From Pedobacter sp. Leaf194 (GTDB lineage: Bacteria > Bacteroidota > Bacteroidia > Sphingobacteriales > Sphingobacteriaceae), in NCBI RefSeq assembly GCF_001423945.1, contig NZ_LMPU01000001.1:332373-396372 (forward strand): a stretch of DNA of 64,000 nucleotides, given 5' to 3'. Under the pieces are notes generated by a model. That model made no database searches. It was not told the origin of the DNA and saw only the letters and a list, made by a program, of their open reading frames with translations. The translations under genes and the position numbers were made by a program. Positions 9,104 to 17,642 of this stretch are shown piece by piece. Position 1 is the stretch's first letter. Each line of letters starts with the position of its first letter.

Positions 9104-10675
9104 ATGAAAAAAATATATTTAATATTGCTAACCGGACTTCTGTTCACTGTTAGCAGTTGTAAGAAATATCTGGATGTAAATACCAATCCAAATGCACCAC
9201 AAACGGTAACAGCTAACTTATACCTGTCGCCGATGATACACTGGATGGTAACTGCTCCACAGTACGATGGAAGGTTTATTGGCAGATATACCCAAAACTG
9301 GACATCAACTTCAGCCGGTACAACCTGGGATTTACAGGGTTACGATCCGGTTTCGGATAATGGCGCCGAACTTTGGAGAGATGTTTATTGGAGTTTAGGC
9401 CAGAATTTGGTTGATATGAACACCAAGGCCGAAGCAGAACAACGATGGGATTTATTAGGTGTTGGTCAGGTAATTAAAGCTTGGGGATGGCAATCTCTAA
9501 CCGATGTTCATGGGGAAATTATTGTTAAACAGGCAATCGATCCAACCAAATATGTATTCGATTATGATACACAGGAATTTGCTTACCAGGAAGTTCAGCG
9601 TTTGTTGAACGCTGCCATCGCAAATTTGCAAAGGACTGACGGAGCCGTAGATGCCGCTTTTTTAGGAAAAACAGATTTAATTTATAAAGGCGACCGGTCT
9701 AAGTGGTTAAAACTTGCATACGCAATGCTGGCTTTAAATTTAAACCACTATAGCAATAAATCGACTTATAAACCTGATGATGTTATTGCTGCGGTCGATA
9801 AGTCTTTCACCAGTAATGCAGATGATGCGCTAATGGCTTATCCTGGTGTAACTGGTAATGATGACAGAAACTTCTTAGGTCCAACCAGGGGCAATATGCA
9901 AACTTACAGACAAACATCATTTATAGTTAATTTGATGAATGGAACGCAATTCACTGGCGTTACAGATCCTCGCATGAGCCGTATGCTTGCACCAGCACCA
10001 GATGGCGTGTACAGAGGTATTGTTACTGCCGCAGGAAACGCATCGTTTGCTGCAAGTCAGTTACCGAATAACTTTTGGAATTTAGCTTCTATCTCAGCTC
10101 CGCCAGCCAATACACAGGGAAGATATATTTTCTCTGATAAATGTAAACTGCCGGTAATGACTTATTCTCAGCTACAATTTATTAAAGCAGAAGCTGCATT
10201 CAGAAAAGGCGATAAAGCAACAGCCTTAGGCGCATATACAGCTGGTGTATCTAGCCACATCGATTTTGTTAACGCGAGAAATATTGAAGATAACCAATCG
10301 CCAACGCAGATTACGAGCGCAGAAAAAACAGCTTATTTGAGTTCGCCGTTAATTATCCCTACAAGCTCTGCCGATTTAACTTTAACGCAGATTATGTGTC
10401 AGAAATATATTGCCCAGTGGGGTTGGGGCCATCTGGAAACTTGGATGGACATGAGAAGATACCATTATACGGATGCAGACCCGGCAACCGGTAAACAGGT
10501 TTATCTGGGTTATGTATTTCCAACAACATTATATTCAGATAATGCGGGTAAACCGGCATACAGAATTCGTCCGCGTTACAATTCTGAATATGTTTGGAAC
10601 CGCACAGCCTTAGGCGTTATTGGGGGTTTAGCAACCGATTATCATACTAAACCAACCTGGATCGTTCAACCTTAA
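9104..10675 (+). CDS. SusD/RagB-like outer-membrane lipoprotein (SusD-like_2 type)
   Basis: The 523-residue protein has a lipoprotein signal ending TVSSC (Cys19), then KKYLDVNTNPNAP, a start typical of SusD-like proteins that pair with long SusC receptors. The motif QFIKAEAAFRKGDKATA and the C-terminal QWGWGHLETWMDMRRYHY correspond to conserved SusD segments. It begins 11 nt after the susC stop. It should sit on the cell surface above the receptor and present the ligand. The ligand class is not deducible. Confidence 0.9.
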   Translation: MKKIYLILLTGLLFTVSSCKKYLDVNTNPNAPQTVTANLYLSPMIHWMVTAPQYDGRFIGRYTQNWTSTSAGTTWDLQGYDPVSDNGAELWRDVYWSLGQNLVDMNTKAEAEQRWDLLGVGQVIKAWGWQSLTDVHGEIIVKQAIDPTKYVFDYDTQEFAYQEVQRLLNAAIANLQRTDGAVDAAFLGKTDLIYKGDRSKWLKLAYAMLALNLNHYSNKSTYKPDDVIAAVDKSFTSNADDALMAYPGVTGNDDRNFLGPTRGNMQTYRQTSFIVNLMNGTQFTGVTDPRMSRMLAPAPDGVYRGIVTAAGNASFAASQLPNNFWNLASISAPPANTQGRYIFSDKCKLPVMTYSQLQFIKAEAAFRKGDKATALGAYTAGVSSHIDFVNARNIEDNQSPTQITSAEKTAYLSSPLIIPTSSADLTLTQIMCQKYIAQWGWGHLETWMDMRRYHYTDADPATGKQVYLGYVFPTTLYSDNAGKPAYRIRPRYNSEYVWNRTALGVIGGLATDYHTKPTWIVQP

Positions 10676-10685
10676 TTAGCTCGTT

Positions 10686-11501
10686 ATGAAAATAAAATAT
10701 TTAGGTATACTGGCCGTAACACTGGCATCAGTATTTAGTTTTTCTTGTAAGAAAGACAATTCCATACAAGTGATTGATTTGCCTTTAGATGCTGCAAATA
10801 ATGCAAGGATTAAGTATTTCAATTTTGCTGCCGGAGCACCTTCAGTAAACTTTTATGCAAATGGTGTTAAAGTATCTGGCATTTTAAGTGCTACAGGCGC
10901 TGAAAATACCGCTGGTACAGGTTATGGAGCAGTATATCCTGCTTCTAACTACAGCGCAATAGCAGGTGGTACATATAAAATCAATGGTATTATTCCATCA
11001 ACAGCTTCCGCAAATGCGAACGTTTCTATATCAGAAATTAGCCCAGTTTTAGCTAACGGCAAATACTATTCTTTTTACACAAGTGGAATTTACAATGCAA
11101 CCACTAAAACTGCTGAGTCGTTTGTATTGGAAGATGTATTACCGCCGACCTCTGCAAGCAATATGGTTTCATATGTGCGCTTTGTAAATGCAATTCCTAA
11201 TGGTACTGCTCCTCTGAATCTGGTTATAAAGAACTCAATTACAGCGGTTGAAACTGTAGTTGCTACAAATGTTGCTTATAAAACCGGGTCAGCGTTTGTT
11301 GCTGTGCCAATTGGAAGCTATGAACTATATGTAAGATATCCTGGCTCTTCTACTAATATTATCTCTAGAAATGGAACAACAAACGGAGTTGTAAGTTTTT
11401 TCGGCGGACGAACCAATACCGTTGGTGCTCGTGGCGACCTGACAATAACATCGGCAACGGCTGCTAACAGGCCATTGCTTGATAATACAGCTAACCAGTA
11501 A
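10686..11501 (+). CDS. DUF4397-domain lipoprotein
   Basis: The 271-residue lipoprotein has a signal peptide ending FSFSC (Cys21) followed by KKDN. The stretch NNARIKYFNFAAGAPSVNFYA matches the start of a DUF4397 domain (Ig-like beta-sandwich repeats of unknown function). A second similar unit begins near SYVRFVNAIPNGTAPLNLV. It is cotranscribed with the SusC/SusD pair (10-nt gap) and followed by a terminator. In this position it may be an accessory surface glycan-binding lipoprotein; that role is inferred from context only. Confidence 0.8.
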   Translation: MKIKYLGILAVTLASVFSFSCKKDNSIQVIDLPLDAANNARIKYFNFAAGAPSVNFYANGVKVSGILSATGAENTAGTGYGAVYPASNYSAIAGGTYKINGIIPSTASANANVSISEISPVLANGKYYSFYTSGIYNATTKTAESFVLEDVLPPTSASNMVSYVRFVNAIPNGTAPLNLVIKNSITAVETVVATNVAYKTGSAFVAVPIGSYELYVRYPGSSTNIISRNGTTNGVVSFFGGRTNTVGARGDLTITSATAANRPLLDNTANQ

Positions 11502-11520
11502 TTTGGCAGGCAAATGATTT

Positions 11521-11549
11521 AAAGTCCCGATGCAAATCGGGACTTTTTT
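11521..11549 (+). terminator. Intrinsic terminator after the second susCD operon
   Basis: AAAGTCCCGAT/ATCGGGACTTT forms an 11-bp perfect stem with loop GCAA, followed by T residues. Confidence 0.9.
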
Positions 11550-11584
11550 ATTTAAACGAATTTTAAATATTTGTATCTTGTTGT

Positions 11585-13978
11585 ATGATGAAATTTGTTT
11601 GGATTTGCTTTATTTCCATTTCATTTTGCCTTAAAATTAAAGCAGCAACTTTTACAGTTTTAAACAACTCAAATGCTGGTATGGGGTCTTTGCGCCAGGC
11701 AATCTTAGATGCAAATGCAAATGGAACAGCCGGAACAGATAACATTATTTTTAATATAACTGGAGTAATCGCTGATGATGTAACAATCAGTTTAACCGAA
11801 GAGCTTCCTGTGTTGAGTTCCAACTTAGTTATTGATGCAACAACCCAGCCCTCATCATTTTTCGGCAATGCAAGTATTAAGATTAAACTAGTAAGAGCAT
11901 CGAGCGCTTTTTACAGCGGTTTAGTCATCGATGGCATAGAAAATGTAGAGGTCTACGGTATATACTTCAGCAATTTTATTTCACAAACCGGCATTCCGGC
12001 CGATGAGCGTAAAGCAGGCATATTTCTTAAGAATGCAATGCACATCATTATTGGTGCACCAAACAGGCAGAATTGTTTTGGCGGAAACTATACGTCAATT
12101 ATTTCTCCAACCACACCAAGCAATTTAGACGACATTACAGTTTCAGCAAACATTATCGGTTTAGATCCAACAGGTTTAACAATTGTAGGCAATGTTGTAG
12201 GCATTGATTTGAGTTACCTGAAAAACTCCATGATTGGCGGGCCAAATGCCAGTTTTGGAAACTTAGTTAGCGGCAATATAAACGCAGTATCGCTCGGCGG
12301 CTTAAGCGGTAACATAAACGTTTCTTTCAATATAATTGGCTTGGATGCTACAAAAACAAAGAGTTTTCCAGCAGAACTTGCTACCGGTATTTTTGCAAAC
12401 GGGCAGAATGCAAAGATTATTATTGCCGATAATTGCATTGCATCTCAACAAAAAGGAATTATGCTTGATAATGTAAAAAGTGGCTATCAAATAAAGCGGA
12501 ACAATATTGGTACTGCTTTATCTAGCCAAAACTTTGGCAACAACAAGTTTGGAATAGAGCTTTATAACTGTGGCGCAGGAGTGGTTGGTGGTAGTTTAAT
12601 TTCCGACCAAAATATAATTGCATACAATGAACAGGCCATACAAGTCGATTTTTCTTATCCCGTTTCAATATTAAAGAACAGCGTTTATTGTAACAAAAAA
12701 TCTGCTATAGAATTTAAAGACTTGCCAGATGGAAAAACCATTTCACAATCGAAAATCGATTTAATCACCGCTAATTCGGCGTCTGGCGTTTACCTCCCAA
12801 ATTCCATAATAGAATTATTTTATGATGATGAATGTCCGGATTGCCAAGGTAAAAATTGGGTTGCAACTTTACAAACAGATGCAAATGGAGCATGGCAATA
12901 TAATGGACCGTTAAGCGGAGGTTTAACCAGCACCGGAACCAATCCTGATGGTGCAACTTCTGGATTTTCTAAACCACTTATCTCAGAAGCATCTAAGAAA
13001 ATATTCGATGTATTCTGTGGTGCTTCAAACGGTAGTATCACAAATTTAACCATTAGCGACGCGAGTGTTTTTAATTGGTACAACGCCGCCAACGAACAAG
13101 TTGGCAATGCAAAGGATTTAGTAAATGTTCCGGCTGGGATCTATTATTTAAAAGCCAGCCAGCCCGGAGGTTGCGATGTTTTATCAGCAAATTACACCAT
13201 TAAAAATATTAACATCAGTTATAAAGTTAAAACCAGTAATACTTTGCCTGCAAGCTGCAACGAAAAAAATGGCGCCATCTCAATCATAAGCTATGAAACA
13301 GAAAAGCCAACAAACTTTAGCTGGACTGATGAAAACGGAAACATTGTTGGCAATTCTGAAAACCTCAGCAATGTTTTTGCGGGCAACTACACATTAATCG
13401 CTTCTAATGGCAATGGCTGTACCAATATTGCCGGAACTTTCACGGTTGGCCTCACCGAGCTACCGATAATCAACCTTGGTAAAATGCAGCAATCTATTAG
13501 TTGCGATGGCAAAACTGTAAGCGCTACAGGAATTGAGATTGTTGGAAATACGGCGCCTTACGCGTTCAGCTGGATGAATACAAGCGGCGAACACGTTTAC
13601 CAGGGTTTAAATATACAGGGCGTGAAGCCAGGCAAATATACTCTGATGGTAACAGATAAATTCAGCTGTGTGGTTAGCACCGAAAGTATAGACTTTACCC
13701 AACTCCAAAATAGTGTTTTGCAGGTGCCGAACTCAATTACACCAAATGGAGATGGCATAAATGATACCTGGAAAATTGCAGGCGCAACAAATTACCCGGC
13801 GGGAGAATTTTCGATATTTAACCGAAACGGCGATAAAATCTTCTATTCCAAAGGCTATGCTAAAGAATTTGACGGGACAGATAATGGGAAACCACTTAAC
13901 GTTGGCGTTTACTATTACTTAATAGATCTAAAAAATGATTGTGGTAAATTGAGCGGAAGCTTAACGATTTTGAAGTAA
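11585..13978 (+). CDS. Large secreted surface protein with type IX sorting domain (gliding-associated C-terminal domain)
   Basis: The 797-residue protein has a signal peptide (about 1-21). The first part is a repetitive beta region opening with GMGSLRQAILDANANGTAG, a motif common at the start of Bacteroidetes right-handed beta-helix adhesins. The middle contains Ig-like/SprB-type units with spaced Cys residues (about 480-700). The last about 85 residues (NSITPNGDGINDTWKI, FSIFNRNGDKIFYSKGY, GTDNGKPLNVGVYYYLI) are the type B sorting signal that sends proteins through the type IX secretion system. ATG codons at 11585 and 11588 are equally possible starts. Its stop is 1 nt from the stop of the convergent gene. 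Ligand unknown. Confidence 0.88.
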   Translation: MMKFVWICFISISFCLKIKAATFTVLNNSNAGMGSLRQAILDANANGTAGTDNIIFNITGVIADDVTISLTEELPVLSSNLVIDATTQPSSFFGNASIKIKLVRASSAFYSGLVIDGIENVEVYGIYFSNFISQTGIPADERKAGIFLKNAMHIIIGAPNRQNCFGGNYTSIISPTTPSNLDDITVSANIIGLDPTGLTIVGNVVGIDLSYLKNSMIGGPNASFGNLVSGNINAVSLGGLSGNINVSFNIIGLDATKTKSFPAELATGIFANGQNAKIIIADNCIASQQKGIMLDNVKSGYQIKRNNIGTALSSQNFGNNKFGIELYNCGAGVVGGSLISDQNIIAYNEQAIQVDFSYPVSILKNSVYCNKKSAIEFKDLPDGKTISQSKIDLITANSASGVYLPNSIIELFYDDECPDCQGKNWVATLQTDANGAWQYNGPLSGGLTSTGTNPDGATSGFSKPLISEASKKIFDVFCGASNGSITNLTISDASVFNWYNAANEQVGNAKDLVNVPAGIYYLKASQPGGCDVLSANYTIKNINISYKVKTSNTLPASCNEKNGAISIISYETEKPTNFSWTDENGNIVGNSENLSNVFAGNYTLIASNGNGCTNIAGTFTVGLTELPIINLGKMQQSISCDGKTVSATGIEIVGNTAPYAFSWMNTSGEHVYQGLNIQGVKPGKYTLMVTDKFSCVVSTESIDFTQLQNSVLQVPNSITPNGDGINDTWKIAGATNYPAGEFSIFNRNGDKIFYSKGYAKEFDGTDNGKPLNVGVYYYLIDLKNDCGKLSGSLTILK

Positions 13979-13979
13979 T

Positions 13980-16397
13980 TTATTTAACTTCAAAATTATA
14001 AACAGCCCGGCCGATTTGCCCGTCAGCGTTAATGCCCTCGATTACAATTTTATATTTCCCCGTATAATCAGAATTGAAAAAGCTGATTTCTGTCTTTTTA
14101 TCAGTTGAGGTAATTACATGCGGGTTCCAATAAACAGCTTTCCTAAGATCTTTATTACTAATGTTTTTCACATCGTAAGCAGGTGAATAAAACTCCTTCC
14201 AAGTCTGATAACCTAAAACGCTAAAGGGATAAATACCTTTAGTTGTTTTACTTAATGCATCGTTTGAGTGATTTTTGCCTTTTTTGGACGTGATAATCAA
14301 GACTCCATAAGCAGTATTATACAAAGCGGATGATGTGCCTTTCAACACCTCTACACTCTGAACGTCGTTAGGGTTAATGTCGCTGATGCTAAAACTTTCC
14401 TGATCAACCGATATTCCATCAAAGATTACCATCATTGGCAATGGTGGTGGAGGTATCTTTTGTCCTGGATCGGGAAATTCTCTGGAATATATTTTTCCTT
14501 CAAATGTTTTGAGGCCATTTATGTTGTTTATTAAATAAGTACTCAAATCGTGGGTTGTCTCCAAATCTTTCGCTAAAACAATTGCGTCTGCTTTATCGGG
14601 TCCGTTCAAATTTGCCGATTCTTTAACAGGTGTTGCTTTTTTTGCAATAATGTTTATCTGAGCAAGGCTAATACCTTTTGATTTGAGATATAAGTCATCG
14701 AGTTTTTTGTTTTCAGCTGATAAAGAATCGGTCATTATGTTAACTTCTTGACGCTGATCGGGTCTCGTTATTTCTTCCTGATTATCTTCTAAACCAAAAA
14801 CCTGAATTTTGTAGTTCTTCTTTTCCTTTGCAGTGTTTGTAGAGATAACAAAGTTTGCCGTGTCGATAATATTTAATTCTTTGAATATAAAGTTGCCTGC
14901 TGTATCGGTTTTGGTTTGCAATATGTTTTTTGTTAAGCCCGATTGAAATAGCGTTACATCGCCGTTTACATATGGTTTACCGCTTGCCAACGTTACTTTT
15001 CCCATTGTTTCATTATCAATAGTTTCTGTATTTGATATCCCAGGCAAATTTTTCGAGAGTTTATCCCGCCAGGAAAATCTTCTCCAGCCTTGGGTAAGGA
15101 GCAGATTATCCAAATTTCTGGCTCTATTTTTTTCATCTGCCTTTCCGAAATAATAGCCTGGCTTTTCAATATAACCTCTCAAATCTGTGGTCAGCAATAA
15201 ATCACTGTAGATCGAGGTTTCGTCATCATCATCCGAAGCGTAAATTGATTCATTGTAAACTGAAATTGATAGACTTCCGATATCCGCTTTTCCATCGGTG
15301 TTTTTTAAATTGACCGGGAATGTGACGGGGTCTTTTTTATTGTATGCTGATTTAATTTCAGCCTCAATTTTGAGTAAATCGTGATTGTTGCAAAAGCTTA
15401 ATCGCTCTGCAACGGGCAAACCATCGGCGCCGAACAAAGTAAATTGGACAATTCCCGTATAAAATTTGGTTTTCGGTATCGATGTGATAAATACATTTTC
15501 CGATGGATTTACTTTCGCTACATAACGTGTAATTCCATCCTGTGCACCTATCAAAGTTAGCAGACTTTCATTTGATAGTTCAGGGCTCCAGGTTATTCTT
15601 AACTGCAAACTATCAGTCGAGGAATTCACCTCCATTATATAACCATTAGGCTTTGAATCGGGTAATTGAAAGCGTTGCTTCTGATTTTCAAAAATTTCTG
15701 CAAAATATCTTCTTCCCGGTTCAGGGATAAATTCAAAACGGCCCATTCCCAAATGCTCAGAAGTAATCGTAGAAACGGTTTTACCCTTATCATCTATAAT
15801 TGTTCCGCTTACATTTACGCCTAGTCCGTTTGCGCCAATCGCTTTAAATGCAACTCTAGATTTTAGGCCTGTTACCAAGTCTCCGCCTTCGGGGAAGCAA
15901 GTCAGGCTGGTAGTTTGTTTTGATAGCCTCTGTGTTTCGTCAGGTCTGTTTTTAATTCTAAAACTTCGTCGATAATAGAAATTTGAGCCATAATTTCTCA
16001 TCAAATTGGTATATGCCCTTAAAATGTAATTTCCTGTTTTTAAAGAATCTGATAAGGTTAGATAGCCATCCGCCAAACCTACATTAAGTTTGACTTTTGC
16101 TTGCCTGATTATTTTTCCATCAGGATCGATCAAATCTACAGTTAAGCTTTTTGATGCCGTTGAAGGGCGATTAAGATTTGCATTCAATGCATATGCTTTA
16201 AACCACAGCGTGTCGTATGCCATGTAAAATGGCTGGTTTGTATGAATGTGAATTTTCTCAATAGGGTTTTTATCGAGGATTTTTTTATAAGCAAGAAGCT
16301 TGTCTACTATATTTTCTTGTGCACCCGATACGATCCTCAACGATGTGAGCAAAGAAATTAATGCAAGCTTAAAAATAATTTTAGAGTGTTTAGTCAT
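13980..16397 (-). CDS. MG2-domain protein with isolated TonB-plug domain
   Basis: The 805-residue secreted protein (signal peptide about 1-26) starts with a macroglobulin-like MG2 segment (KIHIHTNQPFYMAYDTLWFK, about 45-150). Further beta-sandwich domains follow. A plug-like domain (about 595-708) carries MMVIFDGISVDQESF and VEVLKGTSSALYNTAYGVLI, which is the DG and 'EVLKG..A..YG' signature of TonB receptor plugs. No beta-barrel follows; only about 97 residues remain. This architecture is recurrent in Bacteroidetes and functionally uncharacterised. A partner outer-membrane protein is likely, but none is adjacent. The 3' end abuts the convergent surface-protein gene with no room for a terminator. 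Confidence 0.8.
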   Translation of the reverse strand: MTKHSKIIFKLALISLLTSLRIVSGAQENIVDKLLAYKKILDKNPIEKIHIHTNQPFYMAYDTLWFKAYALNANLNRPSTASKSLTVDLIDPDGKIIRQAKVKLNVGLADGYLTLSDSLKTGNYILRAYTNLMRNYGSNFYYRRSFRIKNRPDETQRLSKQTTSLTCFPEGGDLVTGLKSRVAFKAIGANGLGVNVSGTIIDDKGKTVSTITSEHLGMGRFEFIPEPGRRYFAEIFENQKQRFQLPDSKPNGYIMEVNSSTDSLQLRITWSPELSNESLLTLIGAQDGITRYVAKVNPSENVFITSIPKTKFYTGIVQFTLFGADGLPVAERLSFCNNHDLLKIEAEIKSAYNKKDPVTFPVNLKNTDGKADIGSLSISVYNESIYASDDDDETSIYSDLLLTTDLRGYIEKPGYYFGKADEKNRARNLDNLLLTQGWRRFSWRDKLSKNLPGISNTETIDNETMGKVTLASGKPYVNGDVTLFQSGLTKNILQTKTDTAGNFIFKELNIIDTANFVISTNTAKEKKNYKIQVFGLEDNQEEITRPDQRQEVNIMTDSLSAENKKLDDLYLKSKGISLAQINIIAKKATPVKESANLNGPDKADAIVLAKDLETTHDLSTYLINNINGLKTFEGKIYSREFPDPGQKIPPPPLPMMVIFDGISVDQESFSISDINPNDVQSVEVLKGTSSALYNTAYGVLIITSKKGKNHSNDALSKTTKGIYPFSVLGYQTWKEFYSPAYDVKNISNKDLRKAVYWNPHVITSTDKKTEISFFNSDYTGKYKIVIEGINADGQIGRAVYNFEVK

Positions 16398-16461
16398 TAG
16401 CGTTATCGATAGAGCATATAAACATAGCTAATCACACATAAGCAAACAATTATTCTGAAAC

Positions 16462-16489
16462 AAAAAAAGGCGGCCAATTGGCCGCCTTT
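16462..16489 (-). terminator. Intrinsic terminator for the beta-barrel gene
   Basis: AAAGGCGGCC and GGCCGCCTTT form a 10-bp stem with loop AATT. The seven A residues at 16462-16468 make the T run on the minus strand. Confidence 0.88.
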
Positions 16490-16507
16490 CATATTGATTA
16501 AATTTCT

Positions 16508-17110
16508 TTACAAAATCTTAAATCCTAGACTTAACTGGAATAAGTTTGGTGTTTGCTTATATTTTTCGCTTTTGCTAATGTTTGTTAAACCAGCTTCGTA
16601 ACGTAAATCAACAGAAATTGCGCCAACATCTACGCCTGCTCCGGCTTGTATGCCAAAAGCTTGGTTTTTGTAGTTGTCAAAATCTGTAGCCTGTTGGTAA
16701 GCGGAACTGAAAGTAGAACTGTCATCTAAAATCAGCGAGAGTACAGGGCCAGCCATTACCCTTACGTTTAGGTTTTTGCTGCCAAACTTAGTTCCCAATA
16801 ATACAGGGATATCTAAAGTTGTGAATTTCACCTTTCCTTCTGCAGCAATTTCGGTGTTACTGTTGTTTGTAAAGCTGATAAATTTATTGCCTTTGCTACC
16901 AATATAAGCTTCGGGTTGTACATAAAAACTGGCGCCACCAATGCGTGCCCATGCACCTACCTGGTAACCTAAACGGTTTTCTTCGCTGGCGAAATCGGCG
17001 TTTATTTTAGCAAGATTTACGCCTGCCTTAATTCCTAAATTAAAGGTCTGCGCCTGCGCCGTTGCCCAACCAACGGTTAAGAATACAATAGAGAAGATAA
17101 ATTTTTTCAT
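16508..17110 (-). CDS. Outer-membrane beta-barrel protein (PorT/OMP_b-brl_2 type)
   Basis: The 200-residue protein has a signal peptide ending ATAQAQ (about residue 21). Alternating short beta-strands follow: FNLGIKAGVNLAKI, YQVGAWARIGGASFYVQPEAYIG, VRVMAGPVLSLIL, IQAGAGVDVGAISVDLRYEAGL. The C-terminus FQLSLGFKIL is a barrel-closing strand. This is the common small Bacteroidetes 'porin family' barrel, probably eight-stranded. A specific function cannot be given. It has its own terminator and is monocistronic. Confidence 0.85.
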   Translation of the reverse strand: MKKFIFSIVFLTVGWATAQAQTFNLGIKAGVNLAKINADFASEENRLGYQVGAWARIGGASFYVQPEAYIGSKGNKFISFTNNSNTEIAAEGKVKFTTLDIPVLLGTKFGSKNLNVRVMAGPVLSLILDDSSTFSSAYQQATDFDNYKNQAFGIQAGAGVDVGAISVDLRYEAGLTNISKSEKYKQTPNLFQLSLGFKIL

Positions 17111-17238
17111 TGTGTTTAAGTTTAAGGGTTATTTTCGTTTATAACGCACTTTTAACACAATTATCATGCTAAAATAAACACAGGCGCATTTTTTTGTGTT
17201 TTTGATTTAAAAACATGTCAATCAAACAATAATATTTT

Positions 17239-17246
17239 TACTTTTG
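17239..17246 (+). promoter_or_regulatory. -7 element TACTTTTG
   Basis: Exact TAnnTTTG match 17 nt upstream of the start of the small gene at 17264; no good TTTG lies at the expected -33 position. Confidence 0.4.
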
Positions 17247-17263
17247 TAGCAAATCAAATTAAA

Positions 17264-17479
17264 ATGGCAAACTTTCAACTCACGGCAGATAACGCAGAAA
17301 AAGTTAAAATTAAGTTTTTAAGAAAGTATCGCGATCTTGTAGCCGAGCCGTTGGATTTTACCCCTGGTAACGAAGATAAGCTAGTTGCCGACATAATGCG
17401 TCTGGTTAAACGCGATCGTACCTACGTTGAATTTACGCTTCAAAAAGCCCTTGCCGATACAAAAGGCAACAGACTATAA
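17264..17479 (+). CDS. Small conserved-looking protein of unknown function (71 aa)
   Basis: I do not recognise the family. The product is charged, predicted mostly helical and probably cytoplasmic (no signal peptide or membrane segment). It begins MANFQLTADNAEKVKIKFLR and ends ALADTKGNRL. Support for a real gene: a -7 promoter element is correctly placed, the ATG follows an A-rich leader, codon use resembles its neighbours, and there is no competing frame. It stands alone between the divergent barrel gene and the S41 protease gene. Confidence 0.7.
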   Translation: MANFQLTADNAEKVKIKFLRKYRDLVAEPLDFTPGNEDKLVADIMRLVKRDRTYVEFTLQKALADTKGNRL

Positions 17480-17642
17480 ATTTTTACTTCGTATTTTTTG
17501 TTAAACGCTAACGATTAAGTTACCCGTTTAGCCATCTACCTTCTTTTTAATCTTTGTCTCTTTTTGTACATTTACAGTACGGAATTGGTTGATTTAGACA
17601 TAAGTTTACTTCGGCTGCGCTTAGCATTAAAAACAATAAAGG

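Noticed and set aside
12820..13107. 95-codon minus-strand frame within the surface-protein gene
   Set aside because: Shadow frame of a gene with clear domains on the plus strand; no start signal of its own.
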